Assembly (NCBI GenBank): GCA_028622995.1
Contig: JAJQJQ010000048.1
Span: 372,001 to 436,000 of the forward strand
Length of the DNA stretch: 64,000 bases
Source: Panagrolaimus kolymaensis
Taxonomy: Eukaryota > Nematoda > Chromadorea > Rhabditida > Panagrolaimidae
Reading direction: 5' to 3'
The notes beneath the pieces were generated by a model. That model was not told the DNA's origin and searched no databases. It was given only the letters and a program-made list of their open reading frames with translations. A program made the position numbers and the translations under genes. Positions 10,726-20,009 of this stretch are shown piece after piece (within the stretch, counting starts at the first letter, position 1; the number at the start of each line of letters is the position of its first letter).

Positions 10726-11036
10726 ATGAAGCTTTTGGTATTTTTCTTCCTTTTGTTTGCCATCCTTCCTTTTTCATTGGCTGTTGGAGGCGGTGATGAA
10801 ACCATTGAATTACCAGCCGATTCAAATTGTTCTCTCTTGCGTTTTGGTAAGTTTTAAAATAAATCTAAAAAATAAAAAATCAGAGGTTTATTCTTTATTT
10901 TTAAGGACGAAGTATCGACTCAAACCGACGACACCATCATCGTCGAGGGTCGAAGAGATGTCGATGTGGCGAACATCATTGCAAAGCGGGACATTGTTGC
11001 GATACGAGAGATTATACTTGTTCTAAATGTTATTAA
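10726..11036 (+). CDS. Cys-rich secreted peptide precursor
   Basis: Two exons, 10726-10846 and 10906-11036, GT-AG; 83 aa. A signal peptide (MKLLVFFFLLFAILPFSLA) is followed by an acidic pro-region with one Cys, a basic stretch (RRHHHRRGSKR) and a compact 25-residue tail with seven Cys, opening CRCGEHHC and ending TCSKCY. SKR directly before the Cys-rich tail looks like a proprotein-convertase site. The architecture fits a secreted defence or signalling peptide, but I do not recognise a named family. The exon junction after ...RFG matches the junction in the genes at 8436 and 2314, so the three share an ancestral first exon. The coding sequence is split so that no single frame reveals it. Confidence 0.75.
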
Positions 11037-11627
11037 AAATAAAGCTTGAAAGAATTTAAAATGTTTTTGAAAAAATGATGAAATAAATAAATTAAATTTT
11101 TTTGCTATTGTCAAAAGTAACAATGTAAAAACAAAGTTTTTCATATACACAAAAAAATCATACAACTTCTAAAAAAGTGTTTAATCCGGCGAACGTTAAA
11201 CACGAATGAAAAATGCGATGGTAGCTACGCAAAATTTATAACTAACAAAATTGATAAAAATTTATACTAATGAAAATCTCTGTAGAAAACCAGTTATTTA
11301 TGTTTATATTATTTCTCCATGTCTCTTATAATCTTAATAAAAAGTTTAATCATTTTATCAACTTTCTTTTTGAGTTTTGTTGTTTCGCATAGATTTTAGC
11401 AATCATTTTTCCCTTAAATTTTTTTTTTATTCTGCAAAAATTTTTTAATATCAAATTTTGCAAATAAAAATTAAAATAGCTTTAGTGTTGGTTTACACTT
11501 ACAGAAAAAAGCTTTTAAGAAACTAACTTTATCAAATTTAAATTAACCATTGTTAAATTTTTTTTTGTATTTAAGAATCGACACATTTTCATGAAAGGAT
11601 CATTAATTTTTTTTCTTCTTTAAGAAA
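11037..11627. other. Intergenic, AT-rich
   Basis: No gene or repeat family recognised; T-rich runs and short AT palindromes only. It holds the 3' end of the Cys-rich peptide gene and the likely promoter of the next. Confidence 0.6.
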
Positions 11628-12868
11628 ATGAAGCAACAATTTGTTCTATTGTTTGCAATCTCTTGTTTTCTTGCTGTCGTCGTGGCAAAGACACTTCCAG
11701 CTCCAAAATCCAAAGTCGGTTCCTCAAATAGAGAAAAAATTGTAAGATTTTTAACAAAACAAATAAAAATAGAGATAAGATGCTTTATTTATTTAGACAA
11801 ATTCTAAAAATGGCGAAGAGCAAGAATCACGTCTCTCTGATGATGATGAGCCTTCCCTTGATGATGAAGAAAGTAACGGTAGCCCAGTCGATAAGGAAGA
11901 TAGTGGTGACTCTGCCCTCGATGATGAGATGGATGATTCTGACGGCGGTGAAAAAGAAGATAGTCTCGATGAAGATAGCGATGATACAGCCTTAGAGGAG
12001 AGTGGTATTTCTTCTGGTAATGATGAAACAGATGAAGAAGAGTCAGAAGAATCAGGGGTTGTAAGTTTTTTATTTGAAAATAACGATAACTCTCATAAAT
12101 AAATTTCTTTTGATTGACGCCACTTTTCGTAATTAGCTAATTCAGAAAAATGGAGGAGAAATGGGATTATTCTTTACTTTGTTCCCAAAATTAGTTTAGC
12201 ATAAATTTCCCAAAAATTCAAAGCGTTCTAAAAATATAGAATTTTCCATTTTACTGCTAAACGAAATTTTGGTGTCTTTGGACTTTCCATTACAACACAG
12301 ACTTGGCTTAAAAATAAAGTTATGCACAATAACTTTCAAAAAAATTAGACCCTTTTTATTCACAATTTTTGATGCTATATTATTTTTTTAGGAGTCTGAA
12401 TCTTCAAATGAAGGAGAAGAAGAAAATGCTAATGATGATGATTATGAATCATCAAATCTCGAAGGAGGAGGAGAACATCATAAAAAACCACCATGTTTAA
12501 AACTTGGATGTGCGATAGGAGTTGATGAATCCATTATTCATGCAGCCGGTACAATTGGTGGTCTTGTAATTGGTAAAATTAAAGATGAAATACATAAACA
12601 TCACAACAACAACCACAATGATGATAATGAATCTTCTCATCATAAGCATAAATGTCATCATGGAATTCTAAGTAAAATCACAGGACTTTTTCATCATCAT
12701 CATAAACACTGTAAACATCATGGCGGACATAATGGTAAACATCAGGGCCACGGTCATGGCCATGGCCACCAAAGCGGCCATAAAGGCGGACATCACGGAA
12801 GCCATCCTCATCACGGTGTTCACTCTCCTTATAAACATGAACATGAACATGAACATGAGCAAGAATAA
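11628..12868 (+). CDS. Secreted acidic and His-rich protein
   Basis: Three exons: 11628-11741, 11797-12060, 12392-12868, all phase 0 and GT-AG; 284 aa. Signal peptide (LLFAISCFLAVVVA), then an Asp/Glu/Ser-rich region through exon 2 and early exon 3 (SDDDEPSLDDEES-like), a short ordered part with a Cys pair and a Gly-rich hydrophobic helix (AAGTIGGLVIG), and a C-terminal His tract (HHHHKHCKHHGGH, GHGHGHGHQ, HEHEHEHE). It combines an acidic and a His-rich tail, so divalent metal or polyelectrolyte binding is likely. It shares composition but little alignable sequence with the minus-strand His-rich genes. Confidence 0.8.
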
Positions 12869-13362
12869 ATAGAAAGCAATTATGTAAATTTTAATGTGTG
12901 TTTCTTGGATAAAAGCATATATTAACAAATTATAAATCGAAAAAACATTCTTATATGCCCATATTAACAAGTATGCTTTGGAAAAGGAGATTTTAATTTA
13001 ATTTTTATTTGAAAAAAAAAATTAGCAGAAAATGTATATTTTGGAACTCAAAATATTTTTGCCTAATAAATTAGTGTTTTGGTTTTTTATAGACGAAGGA
13101 GCTCGTAAATAGGATCTAAAATTTTATATAATAGTTAAGTTTTAAACGTTTTCTTTGTTATTAATTCATGTGGTGATTATTATTTAAATTATTTTTAGCA
13201 GTCTTGCAAAATATTTATGAATCAATCTTTCCTGGAAAAAAAAGTTTGCAAAGGTTTTGAGGGGGTTAAAAAATAACTTGATTAGAATTTAATGAGCAAA
13301 AAATAGCCTTAAAGAATATCGATAGAGCGGTATATCTTTAGAGAAAAATTAGGCCCAAACCA

Positions 13363-13402
13363 AAAAACACTTCAACAATTTAAAAAAAAAGTTGAAGTGT
13401 TT
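13363..13402. repeat. Short perfect inverted repeat
   Basis: CCAAAAAACACTTCAAC and GTTGAAGTGTTTTGG flank an A-rich loop. It lies about 90 bp before the F-box fragment and may be the scar of a small foldback element. Confidence 0.45.
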
Positions 13403-13492
13403 TGGATATTATTTTTTCATTCAAAGATATTTTTCCCTTAACTTTTTTTTCATATTCAGTTTCTTGATTCTTTCATTTTTATCAAAGATAAT

Positions 13493-13898
13493 TATTAACG
13501 TTTACGATGATTCTGAAAACATAGTTTCATGTGATAAAATTCTTTCAAAAATTCCTAAAATTATTTACTTAAATTATTCATCAGAAAATGAAATATTTAC
13601 AAATGAAACTTTTGAAAAAATGAGTTCGCTGAAATTTAAAACACAAAAATATCGTGAATTTATTATTACATTTTGTGATATTTCCTACGATGCTGATATT
13701 AATATTTTATGCAAATTTGTTAGAAATAATTCTAGAAAATAATGTAAATTTTGGTTTAAGTTTAATTTGGCGAATATGGAGGATGCCTAATATTATTATT
13801 TGATCTTAAAAGAAGCTGTGAGAGAGATGAAAATTTGTCAACTTGCACCACGTCATCTCTGGAAAGAAATTTTTAGCCCATGTGTAGCGATTTCATAA
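13493..13898 (+). pseudogene. F-box-like family, C-terminal fragment
   Basis: The frame to 13742 encodes the family's middle and end (VYDDSENIVSCDKIL, NEIFTNETFEKMSSLKF, DADINILCKFVRNN), matching the genes at 60224 and 61530. After the stop at 13740 recognisable tail sequence (NMEDA..., LKEAVREM) continues in another frame. There is no N-terminal F-box part upstream and no start codon. A decayed relic. Confidence 0.75.
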
Positions 13899-14621
13899 TT
13901 ATTTTTTGCAAAATCTTTCAAGCATGAATAACAAATTATAAAACAGTTTAAAAATTTCTTTAGCTAACAAAATTTTTTTTTATTACGTTCTAACTTTAAA
14001 AAGCTTTGCAACGTATGGATTAATCTTACAAAAAAAAAATCATAAAATTGCGATTATAAAAGTAAGAAAAATATCTAGTGAGCATAATTAATGTGATGTG
14101 CTTGAAAAAAATAGGGCCAAGGTAAATCATTTCTTTTTCATCCTTAAGGGGCAAAAACTAGGGATAATAATAGAATAAATACAAAAGTCAAAAGTCCTCG
14201 GGTCACTAATAATGGATGAAGTGTTTGTGGTTTTGACATTTTATTGAATAATTTTTTGTCTTATTTGTTACTTCTTCTGATTTTTTTCTATCAGAGCTGC
14301 TTTTTAATTAAAATCCCCTAATTTATTCGAGCCTTTTTCGGTGCAAATTTATTCGCTTAAGTCGCACAAAAAAACGATGACTCTCTGCGATTTAACTACA
14401 AAATTTGTATTTTGTTTTTTGTATTCTTTGTTGCGACTCGAAAGAAAAAAGTTGAACGATTGTTGTTTACTTGTTTTTTTAGTCGTTCGCGAATGCATTT
14501 GTGCAGTTGTTGTTTATATATTTTTTTCTTTTTGATTGATTGACGAAATACGCGTTGTGGCTTTTTTTTATCCTCGTTGCTATAAACCAAAAAAGCTTTA
14601 TTTCTTTAGTTAACGCTAGAC
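13899..14621. other. Intergenic, promoter region of the 14622 gene
   Basis: No gene recognised. Open frames on both strands at 14341-14590 are short and unlike any family. An acceptor-like TTTCTTTAG lies about 13 bp before the ATG at 14622. Confidence 0.55.
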
Positions 14622-15620
14622 ATGTTTTCGTCTAAAGCTTTATCCCTTACAAAAATGATGCTTTTGTCATCTTGTTTTAGATCTATTATTTTACCCGTGC
14701 GAAGTATGTCATCTTGTCAAGAAAAGAATCAACTATGCGCGATTGGCCCTGGATTTTGGAATGTTCGTGGAAAGTTTAAAATTTTTAAAATTGTCGATAT
14801 CGAAACTCAAATGTCCATTATTGGCCTCAAAAATGGCAAATACCTCATTGTTGATACCGTTGAAATGGATGAAGGACTTCGAAAGGAAATTGATAATTTA
14901 ACAAATAATGGAGAAAATATTGAAGCTGTTATTGCCACTCATCCTTTTCATACTTTGGCTTTTCCAGCCTTCTATGAAGCATATCCAAAAGCCCCGTATT
15001 ATGGTACTCCAAGACATTTACGTAAATTAACTGATATTCCATGGAAAGGCGATCTCAATGATTGTAATGTTCGAAAGACATGGGAACCTGAAGTGGAATT
15101 ACGTATTCCAGCAGGTAAAGTCTTTGCTAAAAAAACTTTATATATGAAACTTAAATTGCATCTTTTAGGAGCGGAATTCGTTAATCCCCAACCAGAATCT
15201 TCCAATCATTTTATCAGTGTCTTTGTTCATCATCCTGCTTCTCGAACTCTCCATGTTGATGATACAATTATGTATGCAGCTAATCCAGGAATTTTACTTC
15301 GTTTGATTGGTTTCAAACATGGCTCATTTGCATTCCATCCTTCAATGAAAAGTGATGGCCTTCATCCAACCCCCGAAGCCCCATATCTTTTCCGAGATTG
15401 GATGAGAAATATGTTGAATGATTGGAAATTCGATAATATTTGTACCGCGCATATGGGCGTTAAAATTGGTGGGGCACATCAAGATGTTACGACTTTACTT
15501 GAAAAGGCAGAACCATTATTTGCAAAATTATCTGAACAAAATAAAAAGAAGAATCCTGATGGCAAGCTTCCCCCAGGCAATCATCCAAATATGAATGTTC
15601 ACGGAAATGAATGTGGTTAA
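14622..15620 (+). CDS. Metallo-beta-lactamase-like protein, single exon
   Basis: 332 aa with no introns, unusual beside the intron-rich neighbours. The order of elements suits a metallo-beta-lactamase-fold protein: an early strand pair (MSIIGLKNGKYLIVDTVEM), then ATHPFHTLAFPAFYEAYP in the place of the HxHxDH loop but with its ligands mostly lost, HVDDTIMY in the place of the Asp ligand strand, and TAHMG near the C-terminus. The reduced motif resembles DUF4336-like members, so catalysis is doubtful. The first 25 residues (Ser, Leu and Arg, no acid) could be a mitochondrial targeting sequence. Codon use is like its neighbours; its origin is unclear. Confidence 0.7.
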   Translation: MFSSKALSLTKMMLLSSCFRSIILPVRSMSSCQEKNQLCAIGPGFWNVRGKFKIFKIVDIETQMSIIGLKNGKYLIVDTVEMDEGLRKEIDNLTNNGENIEAVIATHPFHTLAFPAFYEAYPKAPYYGTPRHLRKLTDIPWKGDLNDCNVRKTWEPEVELRIPAGKVFAKKTLYMKLKLHLLGAEFVNPQPESSNHFISVFVHHPASRTLHVDDTIMYAANPGILLRLIGFKHGSFAFHPSMKSDGLHPTPEAPYLFRDWMRNMLNDWKFDNICTAHMGVKIGGAHQDVTTLLEKAEPLFAKLSEQNKKKNPDGKLPPGNHPNMNVHGNECG

Positions 15621-16297
15621 TTGATTTTTTTTTGTAGATAGGTATAATTCAGTCATATTTAATTACTGTAATTTATATCTCTGGCAATGTTGTTGCTTCA
15701 CAAATGTAACTCTGCTTTTTGTGTATGCTTTACGTTTTTTACATGTATGCTTTTTTTAAATAAATAATTTCAAGAGATGGTTAGTTTTTATGTTTACCGA
15801 AAAATCATTTTGAGAATTCATAGTTTTTTTATAAAACATTCTTAAAATTTGCATTTGTATTATAAGTATACTCGAGTTAAGAAATGTCCATTAAATATGT
15901 GATGTTGGGGGCTAATAACAATCATAAAACATTTTTATTTTCAGCCTCTTCTATCTGAATAGTTTTTTTTGTTGCAGTTTTTTCTTTGCTTTTTTAATAA
16001 AACAATTATGACTTTTTAATTTTGTAAAAAAACTTTTCATTTTTTTAAAGCAGATTTTTCTCAAACTTTCTCTAATAAAGGAAAAAGGCGTCAAAAAATT
16101 CTACAAAAATAAAATAAAACGATGCAAACAGCATTTCACGAAATAGAGTCAAATCTTCATGAGGAAGGGAAAATGTATGTCCTTTATTCTCTTTTTTTGC
16201 TAAAAATATTTGATAACAACTTATCATTTCAATAGAAAAAATTTTTTCGATTGAGTTTTTTTTCTATTTTTTTTAGAACGTCCACGTTTTTAGCAAA
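15621..16297. other. Intergenic; one possible orphan exon
   Basis: Polyadenylation-like AATAAA near 15760 probably serves the 14622 gene. At 16122 an ATG opens 17 codons ending at a GTATG donor, and TTTTTTTTAG at about 16267-16276 is a good acceptor. The apparent next exon is cut after about 20 bases by the hAT-like element at 16298, so this may be a gene broken by insertion. Too little remains to name it. Confidence 0.35.
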
Positions 16298-16823
16298 CAT
16301 ACATGGGCACAGGGTGTGTTAGGGTGTGTTTTGACACACCCTGACGTACCGGCGTACCGCTGGGTTTTTTGCCGACGTACCGCTAAAAATTTTAGAAATT
16401 TCGAAAAATGCTTGTTTTTCCAGCAAAAAAGTTTTTTTCCAAAAAAACTAAAAGTTTATTTATATTTAAAAAATTTCAAAAATTTATTTTGTTAACTTTG
16501 AGCATCTTTTTTCATTAGTTTGTTGCTAAAAATGGAACAAAATTCTTTTTTTAAACTAATATTTCTTCATATTTCCTTTCTATTATTTGTCGTTTTCATT
16601 TTTTGATAAAAACAAAAAAGTCGTCGGTTGTATTTTTCTCAACGAAAGAAAGAAAATATTTGACTTTCCAATTTTTTACATAGAATTTTTTTTCAGAAGT
16701 AAAAGTCCGCTCAATCCTTCATTATTGCCTCAAAATTCATAATTTTTAAGAATCAAATTTTCGCAATACATATTTTTTTAAAGAGCGCATTTTTATTCGA
16801 AGATTAGAGAGTCAAAGTCGAAG

Positions 16824-17480
16824 TATTAGGTCCTGGTATTTGTGTGTGTACCACTACCAGCCTACGTTGTGTTTGGTTAAGAGTCGATGGTATTTGTTCT
16901 CAACAGGTTTATTGGCATCAAAGATAAAAGAAGGATAATGAAACATAATTACATATAAACATATTCTTCCTGGGCTATAGTCTTATAAGGGAGTTACAAT
17001 ATAAATGGGCATGCATGAGATAAAAAGATGTCTGGCGTCGCAGCTCAATGGCTGGTGCTGGTCCATGGATCGTTGTTCTTCTCGATGGTCCTCTCTGACT
17101 GGTGAGAGCTCCCTCTCCTCTCTTTGTGATGGATTGCACGGTCGTATATATAGTCTTGTTTGCCGCCGCTTAATAAGATGCACAATAGGGATCTCCGCCC
17201 GAATAAATATGTATGAATGGTAGTTGTACCACCCGAAATTAAGCATATAGGGAGGGATCTCCGTCGGAGTAAATATATATGATGTAGAATCTCCGCCAAT
17301 AAATGTTCTTAGGGATGTATTCCAGTAATTGTATCCTGACGTGAGTAATGGTTGTTGGTGTGTATGCTTTGTCGAATATGGTAATAAAGTAGCTGCAGTA
17401 ACTAATGCCGAGTGCCACCTGCAGTATGGACCAGCTAGAAAATCTGAAATTTGGTTAACCCCGACCGCTGGTGCCTTACA
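16824..17480. mobile_element. 657-bp insertion with GAAG target duplication, solo-LTR-like
   Basis: Absent from the matching place in copy 2 (30511). It is flanked by GAAG on both sides and is clearly richer in G+C than its surroundings. Read on the minus strand it starts TGTAAGGC. Internal imperfect repeats (ATCTCCGCC...AATAAAT) occur three times at 17190-17300. No transposase or gag/pol. A 4-bp duplication and a TG start suggest a solo LTR of a Ty3/gypsy-like element, but the other end (…CCTAATA) is not the usual CA, so the class is unsure. Confidence 0.65.
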
Positions 17481-17636
17481 GAAGCATATACTCTTCTCCA
17501 AAAAGTTAGGATTTTTTCTTTTATTTTTTTCATTACTTAAAAGAATTTGTCACTTATTTTTTCTCTTCTTTCATAGCAAAAATAAGAAAAAAACAGTGAA
17601 TTATTTTTCTTTTTTCTTCTAAGATTTATTTCAAAT

Positions 17637-17878
17637 CACACATGGGCACAGGGTGTGTTTGGGTGTGTTTTGACACACCCAGAGGTACCGGGGTACCGCT
17701 GAGGTTTTTTAGAAAATGAAAAAAATCCACAGGGGATACCAAGGGAAATTTTTTTCTGTATTCTGAGGGTACCGCTTTTTTTTCTGCTAGCCAAAAAATA
17801 GCAGAGAGGGGAGACCCTTTGGAAAATTTGGGGTACCGCTAGCAAAAAAACCTTGACACACTCCCTTGCCCATGTATG
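17637..17878. mobile_element. hAT-like MITE, same family, nested in copy 1
   Basis: 242 bp, ends CACACATGGGCA and its inverse TGCCCATGTATG, flanked by TTTCAAAT at 17629-17636 and 17879-17886. The empty site, with TTTCAAAT once, is preserved at 30660. It carries the same GTACCGCT subterminal repeats as the host element, so the family inserted into itself. Confidence 0.9.
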
Positions 17879-17966
17879 TTTCAAATGATTAAAAATAAAC
17901 AAAATAAAAAATTAAATTAAGATCACTCCTTATTTTTTTGGATAAATAAAATTACCAGTGGAAGAA

Positions 17967-18841
17967 ATGAAAATTCAGCAATTAAATACTTTTTTTAATT
18001 ATTCCGCCGCCAATGCTTTACAACAAAAACAAAATTTTTCTTTCAAAAATAGTTTAATTCATTATATTCATCGATATGCAAATGCTAAAGTTCATTTAAA
18101 ATTGATTAAAACTTGCAAATATTTTTATTTAAAATTTCCTACTTTTTTATCCTATAAATTTACTGTTCACGACACGAATGATTGGCATGGTAATAATAAA
18201 AAAAGTATCGAATTTTATCAAGAAAGTATTTTATTTCTTAATTTTGATATAGAAGCCATGGAAAAAAATGTAAAAAATATTTATATTTCAAATACTTTAA
18301 CAATAGAAAAAAACAGAAATTTTTTATCAAATAAAAATATAATTTATTGTTCAGCAAAATATTTAACCATAACAAATCAAGATTTAACAATAAATGAATT
18401 TAATTTGTTAATTAATAATGGAAATGAAAAAAATATTATTAAATTAAGCCTTTGTGTTACTCAAATATATGATAAAGATGGAATACCCATGAATTTAGAA
18501 GACATTTTGGTTTTGGTTCCAAACGTTCAAGATTTTATGTAAGTAGACGCGTATCTATTATTTTCTTTGAAATTGAATTTAGTTGTCTGACACTTTTTAT
18601 TTTTCTTTGCGTTTTTAGACCCTTTTTTGTTCGATGTAACTATTCTTTTATATATTTTTTTAGTGAAAGCTGTCTTCCAACTACGCCTCAAACATTAATC
18701 AAACTAACGGATATTCCATTTGGAAATAAACTTGAAAATTTTTCATTAAATGGCGCAAACATTGATTTCATTGATACAGATTTATATTTAAAATTAATTC
18801 ATGCAAGTTTTTTATTTTTTAATGTTGCTTTTTTAATTTGA
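17967..18841 (+). CDS. F-box-like family protein
   Basis: Exons 17967-18538 and 18664-18841 (GT-AG, phase 2), 249 aa. The N-terminal FSFKNSLIHYIHRYANAKVH followed by LIKTCKYF is the family's degenerate F-box zone; ..LTITNQDLTINEFNLLINNG and GIPMNLEDILVLVPNV match the central repeat part of the 23059 and 61530 proteins. Its 3' end overlaps the convergent gene at 18799 by about 43 bp. The start lies 26 bp after the truncated hAT-like copy, so the element is probably in or next to its promoter. F-box proteins recruit substrates to SCF ubiquitin ligases; the partner is unknown. Confidence 0.7.
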
Positions 18842-19275
18842 TTTCTTCTTTTTTTGTAGATAAGAAAATTGAATTGATTCATTGTTAAATTCATATTAGA
18901 AATTTTGAGGACACGAAGATTGCAACGATAAATATTTTTTGATATATATAAAATACATTTCAAAGGAACAGAAAGGATTTTAAGTTCATTAGTAAGCCAA
19001 TATTTTATATTTTCTCGAAAACCGCATATCCGACGTGAAAATATTTTCCCATGAATAACAAAATAGCTTTCGGTGCAATGAATATTCTCTCCATTCATAA
19101 CGGCAATTTTATTATTAGCAAAAAAATACTTGCAGCTTTTTTGAAGGTTAGAAAGTCCCTTAGCGGAGCAAGGATTTTGAGTAATATGAGAAATCACATC
19201 ACGTGGAAGAGAAAAATGTTGACGCTGAGGTGAGTCAAAAGTAGCAGGATTTGGATGAATAAAATTATCAGCCAT
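18799..19275 (-). CDS. F-box-like family protein, C-terminally truncated
   Basis: From the ATG at 19275 the protein has 158 aa: F-box-like zone (FSLPRDVISHITQNP... NLQKSCKYFFANNKIAV) and the following part up to NLTMNQFNFLIY, then a Lys-rich ending unlike the family. Close paralogue of 23059-23898, which continues for another 120 residues, so this copy is truncated, perhaps by the convergent gene's 3' end. Upstream DNA at 19393-19488 is conserved with the paralogue's promoter. Confidence 0.65.
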   Translation of the reverse strand: MADNFIHPNPATFDSPQRQHFSLPRDVISHITQNPCSAKGLSNLQKSCKYFFANNKIAVMNGENIHCTESYFVIHGKIFSRRICGFRENIKYWLTNELKILSVPLKCILYISKNIYRCNLRVLKISNMNLTMNQFNFLIYKKRRNQIKKATLKNKKLA

Positions 19276-19392
19276 TTCGCGACAAAAGAAAAAAGAAAGA
19301 AATATTAGACTGAAAAAAAGAATGCCATTTTTTGAAGCTAAAATCAAAAGCAAAATTGTTATTCTATATAACCTCTATAATTTTGATATAAA

Positions 19393-19488
19393 AACAATTA
19401 TAACTCCAAGCTATTCATAAGAAGATCATTCCAGCCAATTTGACCTCGTTTATGGTTATTGACCATTATGGACTCCTGGACAAGAATA
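19393..19488 (-). promoter_or_regulatory. Upstream block shared with the 23059 gene
   Basis: About 95 bp aligned with 23979-24078: AACTCCAAG, CATTCCAGCCAA, TTGACCTC, ACCATTATGGACT and CTGGACAA are in the same order, between less conserved sequence. Either duplicated promoter elements or a short conserved 5' non-coding exon. Confidence 0.5.
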
Positions 19489-19620
19489 CAATACATAAAA
19501 ACAACGACAGTTTTAATAAAAAAAAGCGTTTTAAAAAAATTAAAAATTTTTTATCTGAATTTCACTAATTTTGATTCTAACAATTTATTATTAATTTAAT
19601 TTAATTATTTTATATTTCAG

Positions 19621-19815
19621 ATGAATATGAGCAGAAATAACCCCTCTCAATCCTTTATTCACCCAAAATCCAAAAAAGGTTCGTTTCATTTTAACACCAA
19701 AAATTTCTGTATCCTTTCGATTTCATCTCTCATATTACTCAAAATCGATGTTTAGCAAAAGGTTATGAATTTTTTTTGAAACATGTATTATTTTTTGTTA
19801 AAAATTCATTTTGAA
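19621..19815 (+). pseudogene. F-box-like family, frameshifted N-terminal fragment
   Basis: Begins MNMSRNNPSQSFIHPKSKK, as the family's HPNP start, directly after an acceptor (TATTTCAG). The F-box zone (FDFISHITQN, CLAKGYEFFLKH) continues only in a shifted frame and stops at about 19815. No C-terminal part follows. Confidence 0.6.
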
Positions 19816-20009
19816 TGTAGATGGACGATGTTTTTTAAACTGAAACTTTCTGTATCTTACAATAAAAAATAAATTAAATTTGAAGCATTATTACAACTTT
19901 AAATATTGGATTTGTGCAAATTTTAACCTATGGGTGAAATAAATTTTAAAAATGTATTTAGAATTACAAATAATTTATAGAAAAAGTGCTATTACTAACA
20001 AATCTATTA

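Larger units (their letters stand above)
16298..17941. mobile_element. hAT-like element copy 1, right end missing, two nested insertions
   Basis: The left end CATACATGGGCACAGGG and the following 520 bp are nearly identical to 29988-30510, and homology resumes at 17485-17636 and 17887-17941. It then stops where copy 2 continues, so the right inverted repeat is lost. The subterminal zone carries the palindrome AGGGTGTGTTTTGACACACCCT and repeated GTACCGCT units. Two later insertions (16824-17480 and 17637-17878) are recognised because copy 2 keeps the uninterrupted sequence. Confidence 0.85.

Noticed and set aside
16983..17501. 172-aa minus-strand frame
   Set aside because: It spans the edge of the 657-bp insertion, includes the imperfect repeats and matches no family; probably non-coding LTR-like sequence.
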